DNA from: an uncultured Myxococcales bacterium
GTDB taxonomy: Bacteria > Myxococcota_A > UBA9042
Assembly: GCA_903929795.1 (NCBI GenBank)
Contig: CAIYWC010000166.1
Location: 1-43,586 of the forward strand
Length of the DNA: 43,586 nucleotides
Direction: 5' to 3'
A program made the position numbers and the translations under genes. Positions 1-6,780 of the stretch are shown here, piece by piece; the stretch's first letter is position 1; the number at the start of each line of letters is the position of its first letter. The notes under the pieces were generated by a model. The model saw only the letters and a program-made list of their open reading frames with translations, did no database searches and was not told the origin of the DNA.

Positions 1-166
1 ACTCGGTCTTGGCGACGTCGACGTCCTTGCGGACGACTTTGACCTCGCGAATGGTCTTGCCGCCGTCGCTGATGGCGAGCTGCCAGCTGTCGCGGCCGAG
101 ATCCATGGCGATGTACAAGGCGCGAGAACTGTGCACAATGTCGGTCCTGGTGGTGCTCTGGGTCAT
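1..166 (-). CDS. IS110-family transposase, N-terminal part (runs off the window)
   Basis: The minus strand opens at an ATG (164-166) behind a strong AAGGAGG Shine-Dalgarno (about 173-179) and reads 55 codons without a stop to the window edge. The visible peptide contains YIAMDLGRDSWQLAISDGG at residues 18-36, which matches the start of the RuvC-like DEDD domain of IS110-type recombinases; the Asp in 'MDLG' (D22) would be the first catalytic acidic residue. IS110 enzymes move a circular intermediate guided by a bridge RNA made from a non-coding end of the element. The rest of the gene, including the C-terminal Ser-containing domain, lies outside the window, so completeness cannot be judged. 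Family assignment rests on one motif plus the RBS. Confidence 0.65.
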   Translation of the reverse strand, partial: MTQSTTRTDIVHSSRALYIAMDLGRDSWQLAISDGGKTIREVKVVRKDVDVAKTE

Positions 167-182
167 GACTGCCTCCTTGGTG

Positions 183-608
183 ATGAACCGTTACGACGTA
201 ACGGCCCCACCAACCCCATCTTCCGCCAGCGCGCGCCCGCCGACACACTCCGACCCGGAGGTGTCCCATGCAATCCACGACCCTGTTGACCGAAAACTTC
301 ACCCTACGCCCAATCAACCACCGCCGACGCCGGAGCAGCGCCGCAATGGGGTACTGCAAGGCCCCGTCCTGCGTTGCGTCATGCTGTATGGCGACGCCAG
401 TTCCATGGCCAATCTCGTCCTGCGCTTTGTCTTGCAGCCGGATGGCCGGAAAGACGCCGTTGAGGTCATCGGCACTCCACCGCTGGCAGCCGGCACGGAG
501 ATGTGCGTCCGCGCAGCAGTCCGGGCCGCGAAGTTGCCGTCGTCCGACGATGGCCACCCGCAGAAACTGGAAATGACGTATCGGTTCGAAAGCAAGACAG
601 ACAAATGA
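183..608 (+). CDS. AgmX/PglI C-terminal-domain protein, 5' end uncertain (probably truncated)
   Basis: With the ATG at 183 the ORF has 141 codons. The last 85 or so resemble the AgmX/PglI C-terminal domain found in myxococcal gliding and envelope proteins: a Cys near residue 65, LRFVLQPDGR at 80-89, a second Cys at 108, an 'LPSSDDG' turn near 118 and a terminal YRFE strand near 133, which is the usual C...hydrophobic-DGR...C...FP...Y.F order. The first 50 residues are Pro-rich and have no signal peptide or membrane anchor, which such proteins normally have, and they overlap the presumed IS110 left end. A well-placed GGAGG precedes an ATG at 268, but that ATG is in another frame. I read this as a gene that lost its 5' end, perhaps to IS insertion. 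The domain call is moderate; the start is weak. Confidence 0.42.
   Translation: MNRYDVTAPPTPSSASARPPTHSDPEVSHAIHDPVDRKLHPTPNQPPPTPEQRRNGVLQGPVLRCVMLYGDASSMANLVLRFVLQPDGRKDAVEVIGTPPLAAGTEMCVRAAVRAAKLPSSDDGHPQKLEMTYRFESKTDK
188..204. other. Perfect inverted repeat upstream of the IS110 transposase
   Basis: CCGTTACGACGTAACGG is a 7-bp perfect stem with a 3-nt loop. It lies 21 bp before the transposase start codon and just outside its RBS. In IS110-group elements the non-coding left end before the recombinase gene encodes the structured bridge RNA, so this hairpin could be part of that RNA or a control element on transposase translation. Seen: the palindrome. Inferred: its role. The outer boundary of the element is not defined. 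Confidence 0.4.
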
Positions 609-985
609 GCGAACCGGCGTCCTGGACGATCCTGAGCTGACGTGCAAGAGCGTGACGCGAGCATGCTGCCGTACGGGCGGTCGGTCAATGCGTGCTGCCG
701 GTGGCTACGGGGGCGCAATGCGCCAGTGCTCGTAAGCCGGGGACCTGTGCCCCGCCGCGGGCTGGCGGGAGTTCGTCGGCGCCGTGTCTGCCGCGGCGCG
801 CGGATACTTGCATCGCTGACGCAGCTGGCGCGGCAGGACATCGGTGGGGCTGGCGAATGCCGGCCGCGGCCGCGAAGCTACGCGGTTTTGCTCCAGAAAC
901 TCTGCGGCGTTTGACGCGTCGACCGCGCGGCGTAGACTGGATCCTGGCAGTGCGGATCGGCGGGGTAAGCTGTGGCGGAGGTCGA
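609..985. other. Intergenic stretch without a supported gene
   Basis: Very GC-rich DNA between the AgmX/PglI fragment and the Cys-rich lipoprotein gene. Reading frames stay open on both strands, but none has a recognisable protein or a good RBS. The only clear signal is the GGAGG at its downstream end, which serves the ATG at 986. Confidence 0.4.
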
Positions 986-2275
986 ATGTGGTCAGCGGAA
1001 GCCGGAGGCAAACGTGCTTGCAGTTCCTCCTATGCGCACGGTCGGAGCTTCTTCGCGCTCCAGTGCGGCAGGTTCGGCGGTCCGTCGCGCTTATGCGTGT
1101 GCCTGGGCGCCGTCGTGTCGCTCGCAGCCTGCGCTACGCCAGTCACCAAAACCGGGCTGCCGACGATGCCATTGGCGGATTTCGCCAGCGCCTACGTCGA
1201 CCAGTACTGCGCGTCTGCCCTGCAGTGCCCGGATGCGCACTTGTGGTTCAGTTACGCGACGTTGGACGGCTGCAAGGCGCTGATGGCCTTGGCGGTCGTC
1301 AACCCCCTTGTGGACCTCGTCCCCGGCGTCGACACCGGCGTCGTCCGCTACGACGGCACTGCGGCGCAGACGTGTCTCGACGCACTCAAGGACTGCAGTG
1401 TCTTCGGTATCGACGGCAAACCCGCCGCGTGCCTCGCCCTGTTCACCGGCACGATCGGTGATGGAGGGACCTGCGCGCTTGACGCCGCCTGCGTTTCCGG
1501 ATTGTGCGACCAATCGCAGGGCTGCGGCGCGTGCGCCACGCGAAGCGGCGGAGGTGGGGCCTGCACGATCAACCGCGACTGCGAGGTCGGCCTCTCCTGC
1601 GTCGCCGGCCTCTGCGACCTCCGCCCGGAGCCACCGCTGGGTGTCTCGTGTCTCGACAGTTTCGAGTGCGGACCGCAGGCATTTTGCCCAACGCCGGTCG
1701 CCGACCCCACGACGTGGCACTGCCAGGCCCGGGGCGGCGCCGGCGACCCATGCGTGTGGGAGGGCAGTTGCCTGACCGGCTTGCGCTGCACCGGCAAGGC
1801 GCCCAAGTGGGTCTGCGCGGTGTCGCCGGGCGCGGGTGACGCGTGCATCGACAGCTTCAGCGACGACGACTGCGCGCCCAACCTCGCATGCGTCACCGAC
1901 CAGAACGGGGCAAGCACGTGCCAGCCGCGCGTCGGCCTCGGCGCCCCCTGTAGCCAATCGGGGATGTGCCAGGGTCAAGACCTACGCTGCGCGGACGGCA
2001 GCTGCGCGCTCCTCGGCGGGAAAGGTGCGACGTGCTTCGGCGTCGCAGAATCGGGCAAGTTGGAGTGCCTCCCAGGTTTGGACTGCGTTGGCCATGTGTG
2101 CGTAGACATGCCGGTCGCTGGCCAACCCTGCGATTTCCGGTGTGACAACGCGACGTGTGTCGAGAACGTCTGCGTCGCCTTGGCGAGCGAAGGCCAAGCG
2201 TGCGGCGACGGATGCCTCAATGGTTTGGTGTGCGATGACGCGACCGGCGCCGCGCTCTGCACCGTTTGCCACTGA
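986..2275 (+). CDS. Cys-rich secreted lipoprotein
   Basis: A 429-residue protein. The ATG at 986 was chosen because GGAGG (about 976-980) sits 5 bases before it, although the frame stays open further upstream. A hydrophobic segment (about residues 34-47) ends in LAAC with the lipidation Cys at 49, so the product is probably a lipoprotein, with an unusually long N-region of about 35 residues. Residues 60-130 form a helical region with spaced Cys of a type common before Cys repeats in myxobacteria. From about 160 to the end come repeated short C-x-C loops, giving an estimated 40 or more Cys in all, presumably disulphide-bonded outside the cytoplasm. No enzymatic motif is visible. A decayed Cys-repeat ORF follows directly in another frame. 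Confidence 0.8.
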   Translation: MWSAEAGGKRACSSSYAHGRSFFALQCGRFGGPSRLCVCLGAVVSLAACATPVTKTGLPTMPLADFASAYVDQYCASALQCPDAHLWFSYATLDGCKALMALAVVNPLVDLVPGVDTGVVRYDGTAAQTCLDALKDCSVFGIDGKPAACLALFTGTIGDGGTCALDAACVSGLCDQSQGCGACATRSGGGGACTINRDCEVGLSCVAGLCDLRPEPPLGVSCLDSFECGPQAFCPTPVADPTTWHCQARGGAGDPCVWEGSCLTGLRCTGKAPKWVCAVSPGAGDACIDSFSDDDCAPNLACVTDQNGASTCQPRVGLGAPCSQSGMCQGQDLRCADGSCALLGGKGATCFGVAESGKLECLPGLDCVGHVCVDMPVAGQPCDFRCDNATCVENVCVALASEGQACGDGCLNGLVCDDATGAALCTVCH

Positions 2276-2283
2276 GGAATTGA

Positions 2284-2760
2284 CGGATCGCCGCGCGGCT
2301 TGCGGTCGGCTTCACCTGCGCCGGCGAAGGCCACTGCATCGCCGGCAAGGACGACTGCCCGCCGTCTTTTGCCTGCAGCCACGAAGGCCTGTGCAGTCTG
2401 GACGACGCGGAGCACGCCTGCAAAGCCTTGAGCGACGCCGACTGTCTGACGCGGCCGGAGGATATTCGGGCCCGTCCGCGCGTGATCCAGCCGCGGTTTG
2501 CGAACCCGCGGCGCTGCGAAGCGACGTCGTTGCGCGGACTTGGGTCGCTCGGGTGCGGCGCGGACGCGCGGGACGAGAAACTCTGCGCCGCGACAACCGC
2601 CACCACCGCCACCGCCGCCGCGCTCTCGTGCCGGCGCCCGACCGACCGCGGCTTGTGCGGCTTCATGCCGGACTCAACAAACTCCGCCGCGCCCAGCCGC
2701 CTGCAGGCGATCGCCCAGGCCCGGATTTGTCTCACCGGGTGGGAAGAAATCGCCACGCTT
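2284..2760 (+). pseudogene. Decayed Cys-repeat gene fragment
   Basis: Just after the lipoprotein stop, a different frame opens (stop codon at 2281-2283) and reads a peptide with regular Cys spacing: CAGEGHC, DDCPPSFAC, HEGLC, EHACKALSDADC, then LGCGADARDEKLC. The 'C...GLC...SDADC' rhythm is that of myxobacterial Cys-repeat proteins. There is no start codon with an RBS, no signal peptide, and the pattern frays after about residue 55, where an ACC/GCC triplet run (2596-2620) gives an Ala/Thr tract. The frame then continues meaninglessly into the next gene. It is best read as the remnant of a second Cys-repeat gene, or as the frameshifted tail of the neighbour. Confidence 0.4.
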
Positions 2761-2878
2761 GACCCACCCGCCCCGCCGGCCTACAGTCGTCGGCGCCCGG
2801 CGTGGCCTGCGCACCAAGGCATTGCACTGTCAGCACTTTCGCCTCCGTGCCCGCCGCCATTTCTCTGCGAGACCGCTG

Positions 2879-4462
2879 ATGTCCGAGCCGCCTCCGCCCG
2901 CGTCGCCCCAAGTCTCGCCGCGCGCGCTGGTCTGGACATCGCTGGCGCTGGCGTTGCTCGTGCACGTGGCCCTCGCCCGCACATTGGCTGCGACTTTCCC
3001 GCTGGACATCGATGTCTCGAACTTGCTGGCCGGGGCGGTGCACTTCAATCCCGCCCAGCACGCGCCGCAGCCGCCCGGTTATCTGCCGTACGTGCTTGTG
3101 CTGCGCGCGGCGGTGGCGGTGCTTGGCCGGGACGTGTCGACCGCGCAACTCGTGGCGTCGCTGTGGTCGGCGGCTGGGATGCCGCTGCTTGTGCTGTGGA
3201 CCTTGCGGCGCTTTCCGCAGCAGCTTGCCCTCGCCGGTGCGCTGCCATGGCTCTGGGCGCTGTCGCCGGTGCTGCTCTACCACGCCGCCGATGGCCAAAT
3301 GCACGGCGCGGAAGCCTTTGCCGCGATGCTGCTGCTCTGGAGGCTGCAGGCGTGGCGACAGCGGCAGACGCCGCGCATGGCGTTGGCCGTTGGCATCGCA
3401 CTGGCGCTGGGCGGGGCGCTGCGGCCGAGCTTTCTGGTCCTCGGCTTGCCGCTGACGCTCTGGCACTTGCGGCAGTTCTGGCGGCAGTTGGCGCTGGCGC
3501 TGGGCGTGCTGGTGGCGGGCACGCTGGCCTGGCTGCTTCCGACGGCGCTGGCTGCCGGCGGCTGGCAGCGGCTGGCCGACGCCCAACGGCTGCTGTCGGT
3601 CTCCTACTCGTTTGCCGGGCGAAGTTTGCTCTCGGCGCACGCTTCGCCTGAACTGGTGCGACGGAATCTCGCGATGGTGCTGGTGGTTTCCGCGACGATT
3701 TGGCTGCCGGTGCTGGCTTTTGCGGCGCTGACGCGGGCGCGGACGCCGGACCGAACAGCCGTGCGCGCGCTGCTGCTGACCGCCGTGCTGCCGACCACGC
3801 TCTTTTACCTGCTGGCATTTTGCGCCGAGCCAGGCTACCTCGCCGGTCTGGTTCCCGTTGCGTTGTGCGTGCTTGCGCTGCGCAACCCGGACGCCCAAGG
3901 CGTCCTGCGGGGGACGCTGGCGGCGCTCGTCGTGCAAATTGTCTGCCTCGCCGGGCCGACAGGCGGATCGCTCGTCGTCAAGGTGCCAACGGTGCGCGAC
4001 CTGATTCGGCGCGATATTCGCCAGCAGTTTCATGTGGACGAGCTGCACTTGCCGCCGGCGGGTGGCCAGCAACTGCTTTTGCTCAGCGATTCCGTGGACG
4101 ACATGGTCCTGCGCAGCCTGCCGATTGTCCGCCCGGACGTGTCCGTGCTGATGCAGGTGCCGCGGATGGCGCCGGGGCCGCGCGCGTGGGGGTTGGCGCG
4201 CGTGGACGGCTGGCTGCCGATTCCCGGGCCTCTCCTGGGCCAGGCCGCCGGGCCAACGACGGTGCAGACCGACCGGCATTTTGACGTGCTCGTGCTCGAT
4301 CCGCTGGCGTCCCAAGCCTTGACAACCCAGCTGATGCGGCAACTGCGCTGCCCATTGGGTCCCGAGGCGATGGCCAGCGGCGTGCTGCAAGTGCCCGTTC
4401 AGGCGTGCCTGCCGCAGGCCGAGTTGCACGCGGGCGAACACACGCTGCGGTTCGCGCCGTAG
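2879..4462 (+). CDS. Polytopic membrane glycosyltransferase-like protein (GT-C type)
   Basis: A 527-residue integral membrane protein with roughly ten hydrophobic segments between residues 15 and 375 and a soluble C-terminal domain of about 150 residues. The first periplasmic loop carries 'FPLDIDVSNL' with acidic residues D43 and D45, followed by 'HAPQPPGYLPY' at 61-71. Acidic residues in this loop followed by a Pro-Pro-Gly-Tyr type motif are typical of GT-C enzymes that use lipid-linked sugars. The ATG at 2879 begins 'MSEPPPP' before the first membrane span; no strong Shine-Dalgarno precedes it. The sugar and acceptor cannot be told. It converges on the AHSA1-like gene at 4546. Confidence 0.72.
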   Translation: MSEPPPPASPQVSPRALVWTSLALALLVHVALARTLAATFPLDIDVSNLLAGAVHFNPAQHAPQPPGYLPYVLVLRAAVAVLGRDVSTAQLVASLWSAAGMPLLVLWTLRRFPQQLALAGALPWLWALSPVLLYHAADGQMHGAEAFAAMLLLWRLQAWRQRQTPRMALAVGIALALGGALRPSFLVLGLPLTLWHLRQFWRQLALALGVLVAGTLAWLLPTALAAGGWQRLADAQRLLSVSYSFAGRSLLSAHASPELVRRNLAMVLVVSATIWLPVLAFAALTRARTPDRTAVRALLLTAVLPTTLFYLLAFCAEPGYLAGLVPVALCVLALRNPDAQGVLRGTLAALVVQIVCLAGPTGGSLVVKVPTVRDLIRRDIRQQFHVDELHLPPAGGQQLLLLSDSVDDMVLRSLPIVRPDVSVLMQVPRMAPGPRAWGLARVDGWLPIPGPLLGQAAGPTTVQTDRHFDVLVLDPLASQALTTQLMRQLRCPLGPEAMASGVLQVPVQACLPQAELHAGEHTLRFAP

Positions 4463-4545
4463 CGCGCGCTTTGCGGGCATCGGCCACCGTGACCGGCGTT
4501 GCGACATGGACCGGGCATCGCCGCGTCGCGCGGGCGGCGCCGGAA

Positions 4546-5001
4546 TCAGTCGTCGCCCAAGGCGTCGTTGGGCTGGCCTTTCCCATCGGCGATGAAATGG
4601 CGCAGACTTTCGTTGATGTAGAAGCCCCAAGCGCCCGATCAGCCGCCATAGCACTCGAACGCGGGCACCAGACCGACGTGCTGAAAACGGACTTCAGTCT
4701 GTGCGCCGTTGCGCGCGATCTCAAAGACAATTTCCGTGCCGTTCCATTCTGTCTTGTCCTGGACGAAGTTGAGCTGGGCCTCCGTGACATGCCACACGAC
4801 CTTCGCGCCCGGCACGAATTCGGTGATCTTCTGCGTGGTGCGGTGCACATCCTTGTATCGGTAGGTGAATTCGGCCCCGAGTCGGTCCGTATCGCCGTCG
4901 ATCTCCCCTGACCACCAATCGCGCACGCGATTGATGGCCGCAAAAACCTCCTCCGGCGTTTGGTCGACGGTAAAACTTGTCGAGAATCCCTGCGTGTCCA
5001 T
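4546..5001 (-). CDS. AHSA1/SRPBCC-domain protein interrupted by an in-frame TGA at a conserved Cys position
   Basis: The ATG at 5001 follows GGAGG. The first 120 codons encode a typical SRPBCC (activator of Hsp90 ATPase-like) protein: 'TSFTVDQTPEEVFAAINRVR', 'GAEFTYRYKDVHR', 'KTEWNGTEIVFEI', 'EVRFQHVGLVPAFECYGG'. A TGA follows at 4639-4641. Reading on in frame gives 'SGAWGFYINESLRHFIADGK' and 'GQPN', which is exactly the family's C-terminal helix, before a final TGA at 4546-4548. The total is 151 codons, the family's normal length. As I recall the family, the TGA column holds Cys (consensus C-[FY]-x-x-C-S-x-A-W-G). So this is either a one-base nonsense change from TGC/TGT, giving a pseudogene, or a selenocysteine codon. 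Function is unknown; the fold binds small hydrophobic ligands. Confidence 0.7.
4599..4635 (-). other. RNA hairpin just 3' of the in-frame TGA
   Basis: On the coding strand, starting four bases after the TGA, GGCGC pairs with GCGCC (outer 5 bp), and GGCTT pairs with AAGTC (inner 5 bp, one G-U). The apical loop is about 12 nt and the internal loop is asymmetric. Its apex lies about 18 nt from the TGA, within the range of bacterial SECIS elements. However, the first loop bases are not G or GU, which the classical element needs. In GC-rich coding DNA such a fold can arise by chance. Confidence 0.25.
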
Positions 5002-5287
5002 GTCATCCTCCCCGCGCGCGTTTGCTGCTGCGCCTCAAGCTCGCAAGCGCGAGGCAAACTCACAGCGCCGGCAAGCAGCGCGAAATGAAGCGCAATCGTT
5101 GTGGTCTGGCCGCACGGCGTCAACGCAGGTTCTGGCAAGACGTTGATTTGCGATGGGATTGGCGCCCCGTTAGCGCGGCGCGGTGGCACAGGTGGCGTCC
5201 CGCTCTTGCTTCAGCGCCCGGCGAAGGGTGGCGTCGGTCCCGGCGCCATCGGTGCCGCCCAGCGCGGCCGCGCCGTTCACCGCCCGC

Positions 5288-5737
5288 TCACAGGGCCACA
5301 CTCGCCGGCAGCGGCTGCGGCTCCAGGCCATAGGCCCGCATGATCCCAACCAAGCGCCCCATGTCTGGCGGGCCACCCGCGCCGAGCACCGCGCCGACCT
5401 CCCGGAAGTACGCGGGGCCGAGCGTCGCCGGGGTGCCGATGATGAGCGCCCGGGCGGTCGTCGCCGTGCGGTTGGTGAAATAGTGCAGCACGCCGCGCGG
5501 CGAAAATGCACGCTCGCCCGGCCCCACTTCGTGTACCTGGTCGCCGACGACGTAGGTCATGATCCCCTCGATGCCGATGATGACCTCGTCCATCCCCGCG
5601 TGGAAGTGGGGCGCCGGCACCTTGGCCTGCGCCGGAACGCGCAGCTCGAACACGTCGGCATGGCCGTCGGTGTCCGGTTTGTGGGCGAAAAAGACAACCT
5701 CCAGCTGGCCGACTTGAACGTGCTCTCCCTTGTTCAT
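5288..5737 (-). CDS. Cupin-domain protein
   Basis: A 149-residue single-domain cupin. The ATG at 5737 was chosen over the in-frame GTG two codons upstream because AAGG lies at the right distance. The core 'PHFHAGMDEVIIGIEG' (about 43-58) supplies the HxH...E metal-binding set of cupin motif 1. 'VGPGERAFSPRGVLHYFTN' (about 72-90) is motif 2 with its His. Small proteins of this type are often metal-dependent dioxygenases, isomerases or sensors; nothing in the neighbourhood indicates a substrate. It is alone in its transcription direction with a long gap upstream. Confidence 0.8.
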   Translation of the reverse strand: MNKGEHVQVGQLEVVFFAHKPDTDGHADVFELRVPAQAKVPAPHFHAGMDEVIIGIEGIMTYVVGDQVHEVGPGERAFSPRGVLHYFTNRTATTARALIIGTPATLGPAYFREVGAVLGAGGPPDMGRLVGIMRAYGLEPQPLPASVAL

Positions 5738-6780
5738 GCTCACCTTCGGTTGCGATGGCGCGCGCTGGCGCGGCGCGTGATGTCAGCGTCGCGGCCGCCA
5801 GCGGTATCCCTGGCCGGACGAGGTCATGGCTTCCCGGTAATCTTGCCGCGTCTGGTGGCAGCGTCAAGGCGAAAAAATCGCGAGGGTGTGGCGCTGGTTG
5901 GGCTGCGCGAAATCCGGGCGCCGCGCTGACGCCGACGCGTAGCGCCTTCAGCGCCTCGCCCGTGTAGCCCAGCGGCGCGGCAACAGCTGCGGGAGGCGGT
6001 GCAGCATCGCGAGTTCCGGTCGATGCGTCGCTCGCGATACCCGATCCGTCCACGCGGTCATCGGCCTGAGCGTGCCCAAAGCTGACGGGGCAGTCGTCGC
6101 GCATTCCACAGCGTTGGACGGTCTCGACAACCGGCGAGGACGCGGCCTCGCCCCGACAGGCATGTCGGGAATCGTTCGGCGTTTCAAGATGTTTGTCGTG
6201 CACGGTCATGGCCTGGGCGTCGCGCACACCGGCTCGTCGCCGTTCGTCGGTCGCCTGTGGAAATCCGGCCCGTTGGGCGCAACCCACGGACGGAGCGCCG
6301 ACCGATCCGTCAGGGCGGCGCGCCGTGGCCGACCGGTGTCGTGCGGGCGCATTTGCAGCTGCCGACCGACGCTGAGGGCTTCCCGCCGATTCGCGCCCGC
6401 CGCGGGGCGAGGAGATTGGCCGGTTCGCCGGGAATGGCGAGCCTGCGGCGCGCGGGCACCTGCGCCCCAAAGCTGCGGGCACGACCGAGAGAAGCCGAAC
6501 GACCGCTGGTCGCCGCGGTGCTGCCGGGCCCGGAAGCGGCTTGCCGGCGCGCCTGAACCGGTCAAATTCCCGCGATTTTGCGACTTGACGCCCTCCGCGG
6601 ACGGGGCACAATCGCCAAGAGGCGGCGTCCAGATTGTGCCGCGCCGCTCGCGATCCGCTTCCACATGTTCGGCGGCAGGCGGCTTGCCGGTCCGAGGCGC
6701 TGAGGCGGCGGATGTGGGCGAGAAGATCAAGCAGCGGCCCCCAACGCGACAGCTAATGCTCACAAAGGTCACCTAAGACC
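5738..6780. other. About 1 kb without a supported gene
   Basis: The strand pair stays open in several frames because of high GC, but no frame gives a recognisable protein, a plausible RBS or a conserved-looking composition. Composition shifts from GC-rich to more balanced as the gene at 6781 approaches. This fits an insertion boundary or an eroded gene. The only specific signal is the candidate -35/-10 pair near 6585-6612. Confidence 0.4.
6585..6612 (+). promoter_or_regulatory. Candidate sigma-70-type promoter upstream of the GT-C gene
   Basis: TTGACG at 6585-6590 (5/6 to the -35 consensus) and CACAAT at 6607-6612 (4/6 to the -10), with a 16-bp spacer, in an otherwise GC-rich stretch. It would give a leader of about 160 nt before the ATG at 6781. 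Moderate match, found by eye. Confidence 0.3.

Noticed and set aside
2596..2620. ACC/GCC run as a CRISPR-like or functional repeat
   Set aside because: A simple triplet tract without spacers; it only explains an Ala/Thr run in the decayed ORF.
4519..4539. CGCCGC...GCGGCG hairpin between the converging GT-C and SRPBCC genes as a terminator
   Set aside because: A 6-bp GC stem with a 9-nt loop and no T-run is expected by chance in this composition.
4639..4641. TGA read as Trp under an alternative genetic code
   Set aside because: Many convincing genes in the window end with TGA, for example those at 2275, 4546 and 9704, so TGA is a normal stop here.
2732..4654. A 640-codon minus-strand frame opposite the first GT-C gene
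   Set aside because: Arg/Gln/His-rich shadow; the plus strand has clear membrane-protein structure.
5277..6611. A long minus-strand frame covering the cupin gene and the gap after it
   Set aside because: It is out of frame with the cupin and has no recognisable domain or RBS.
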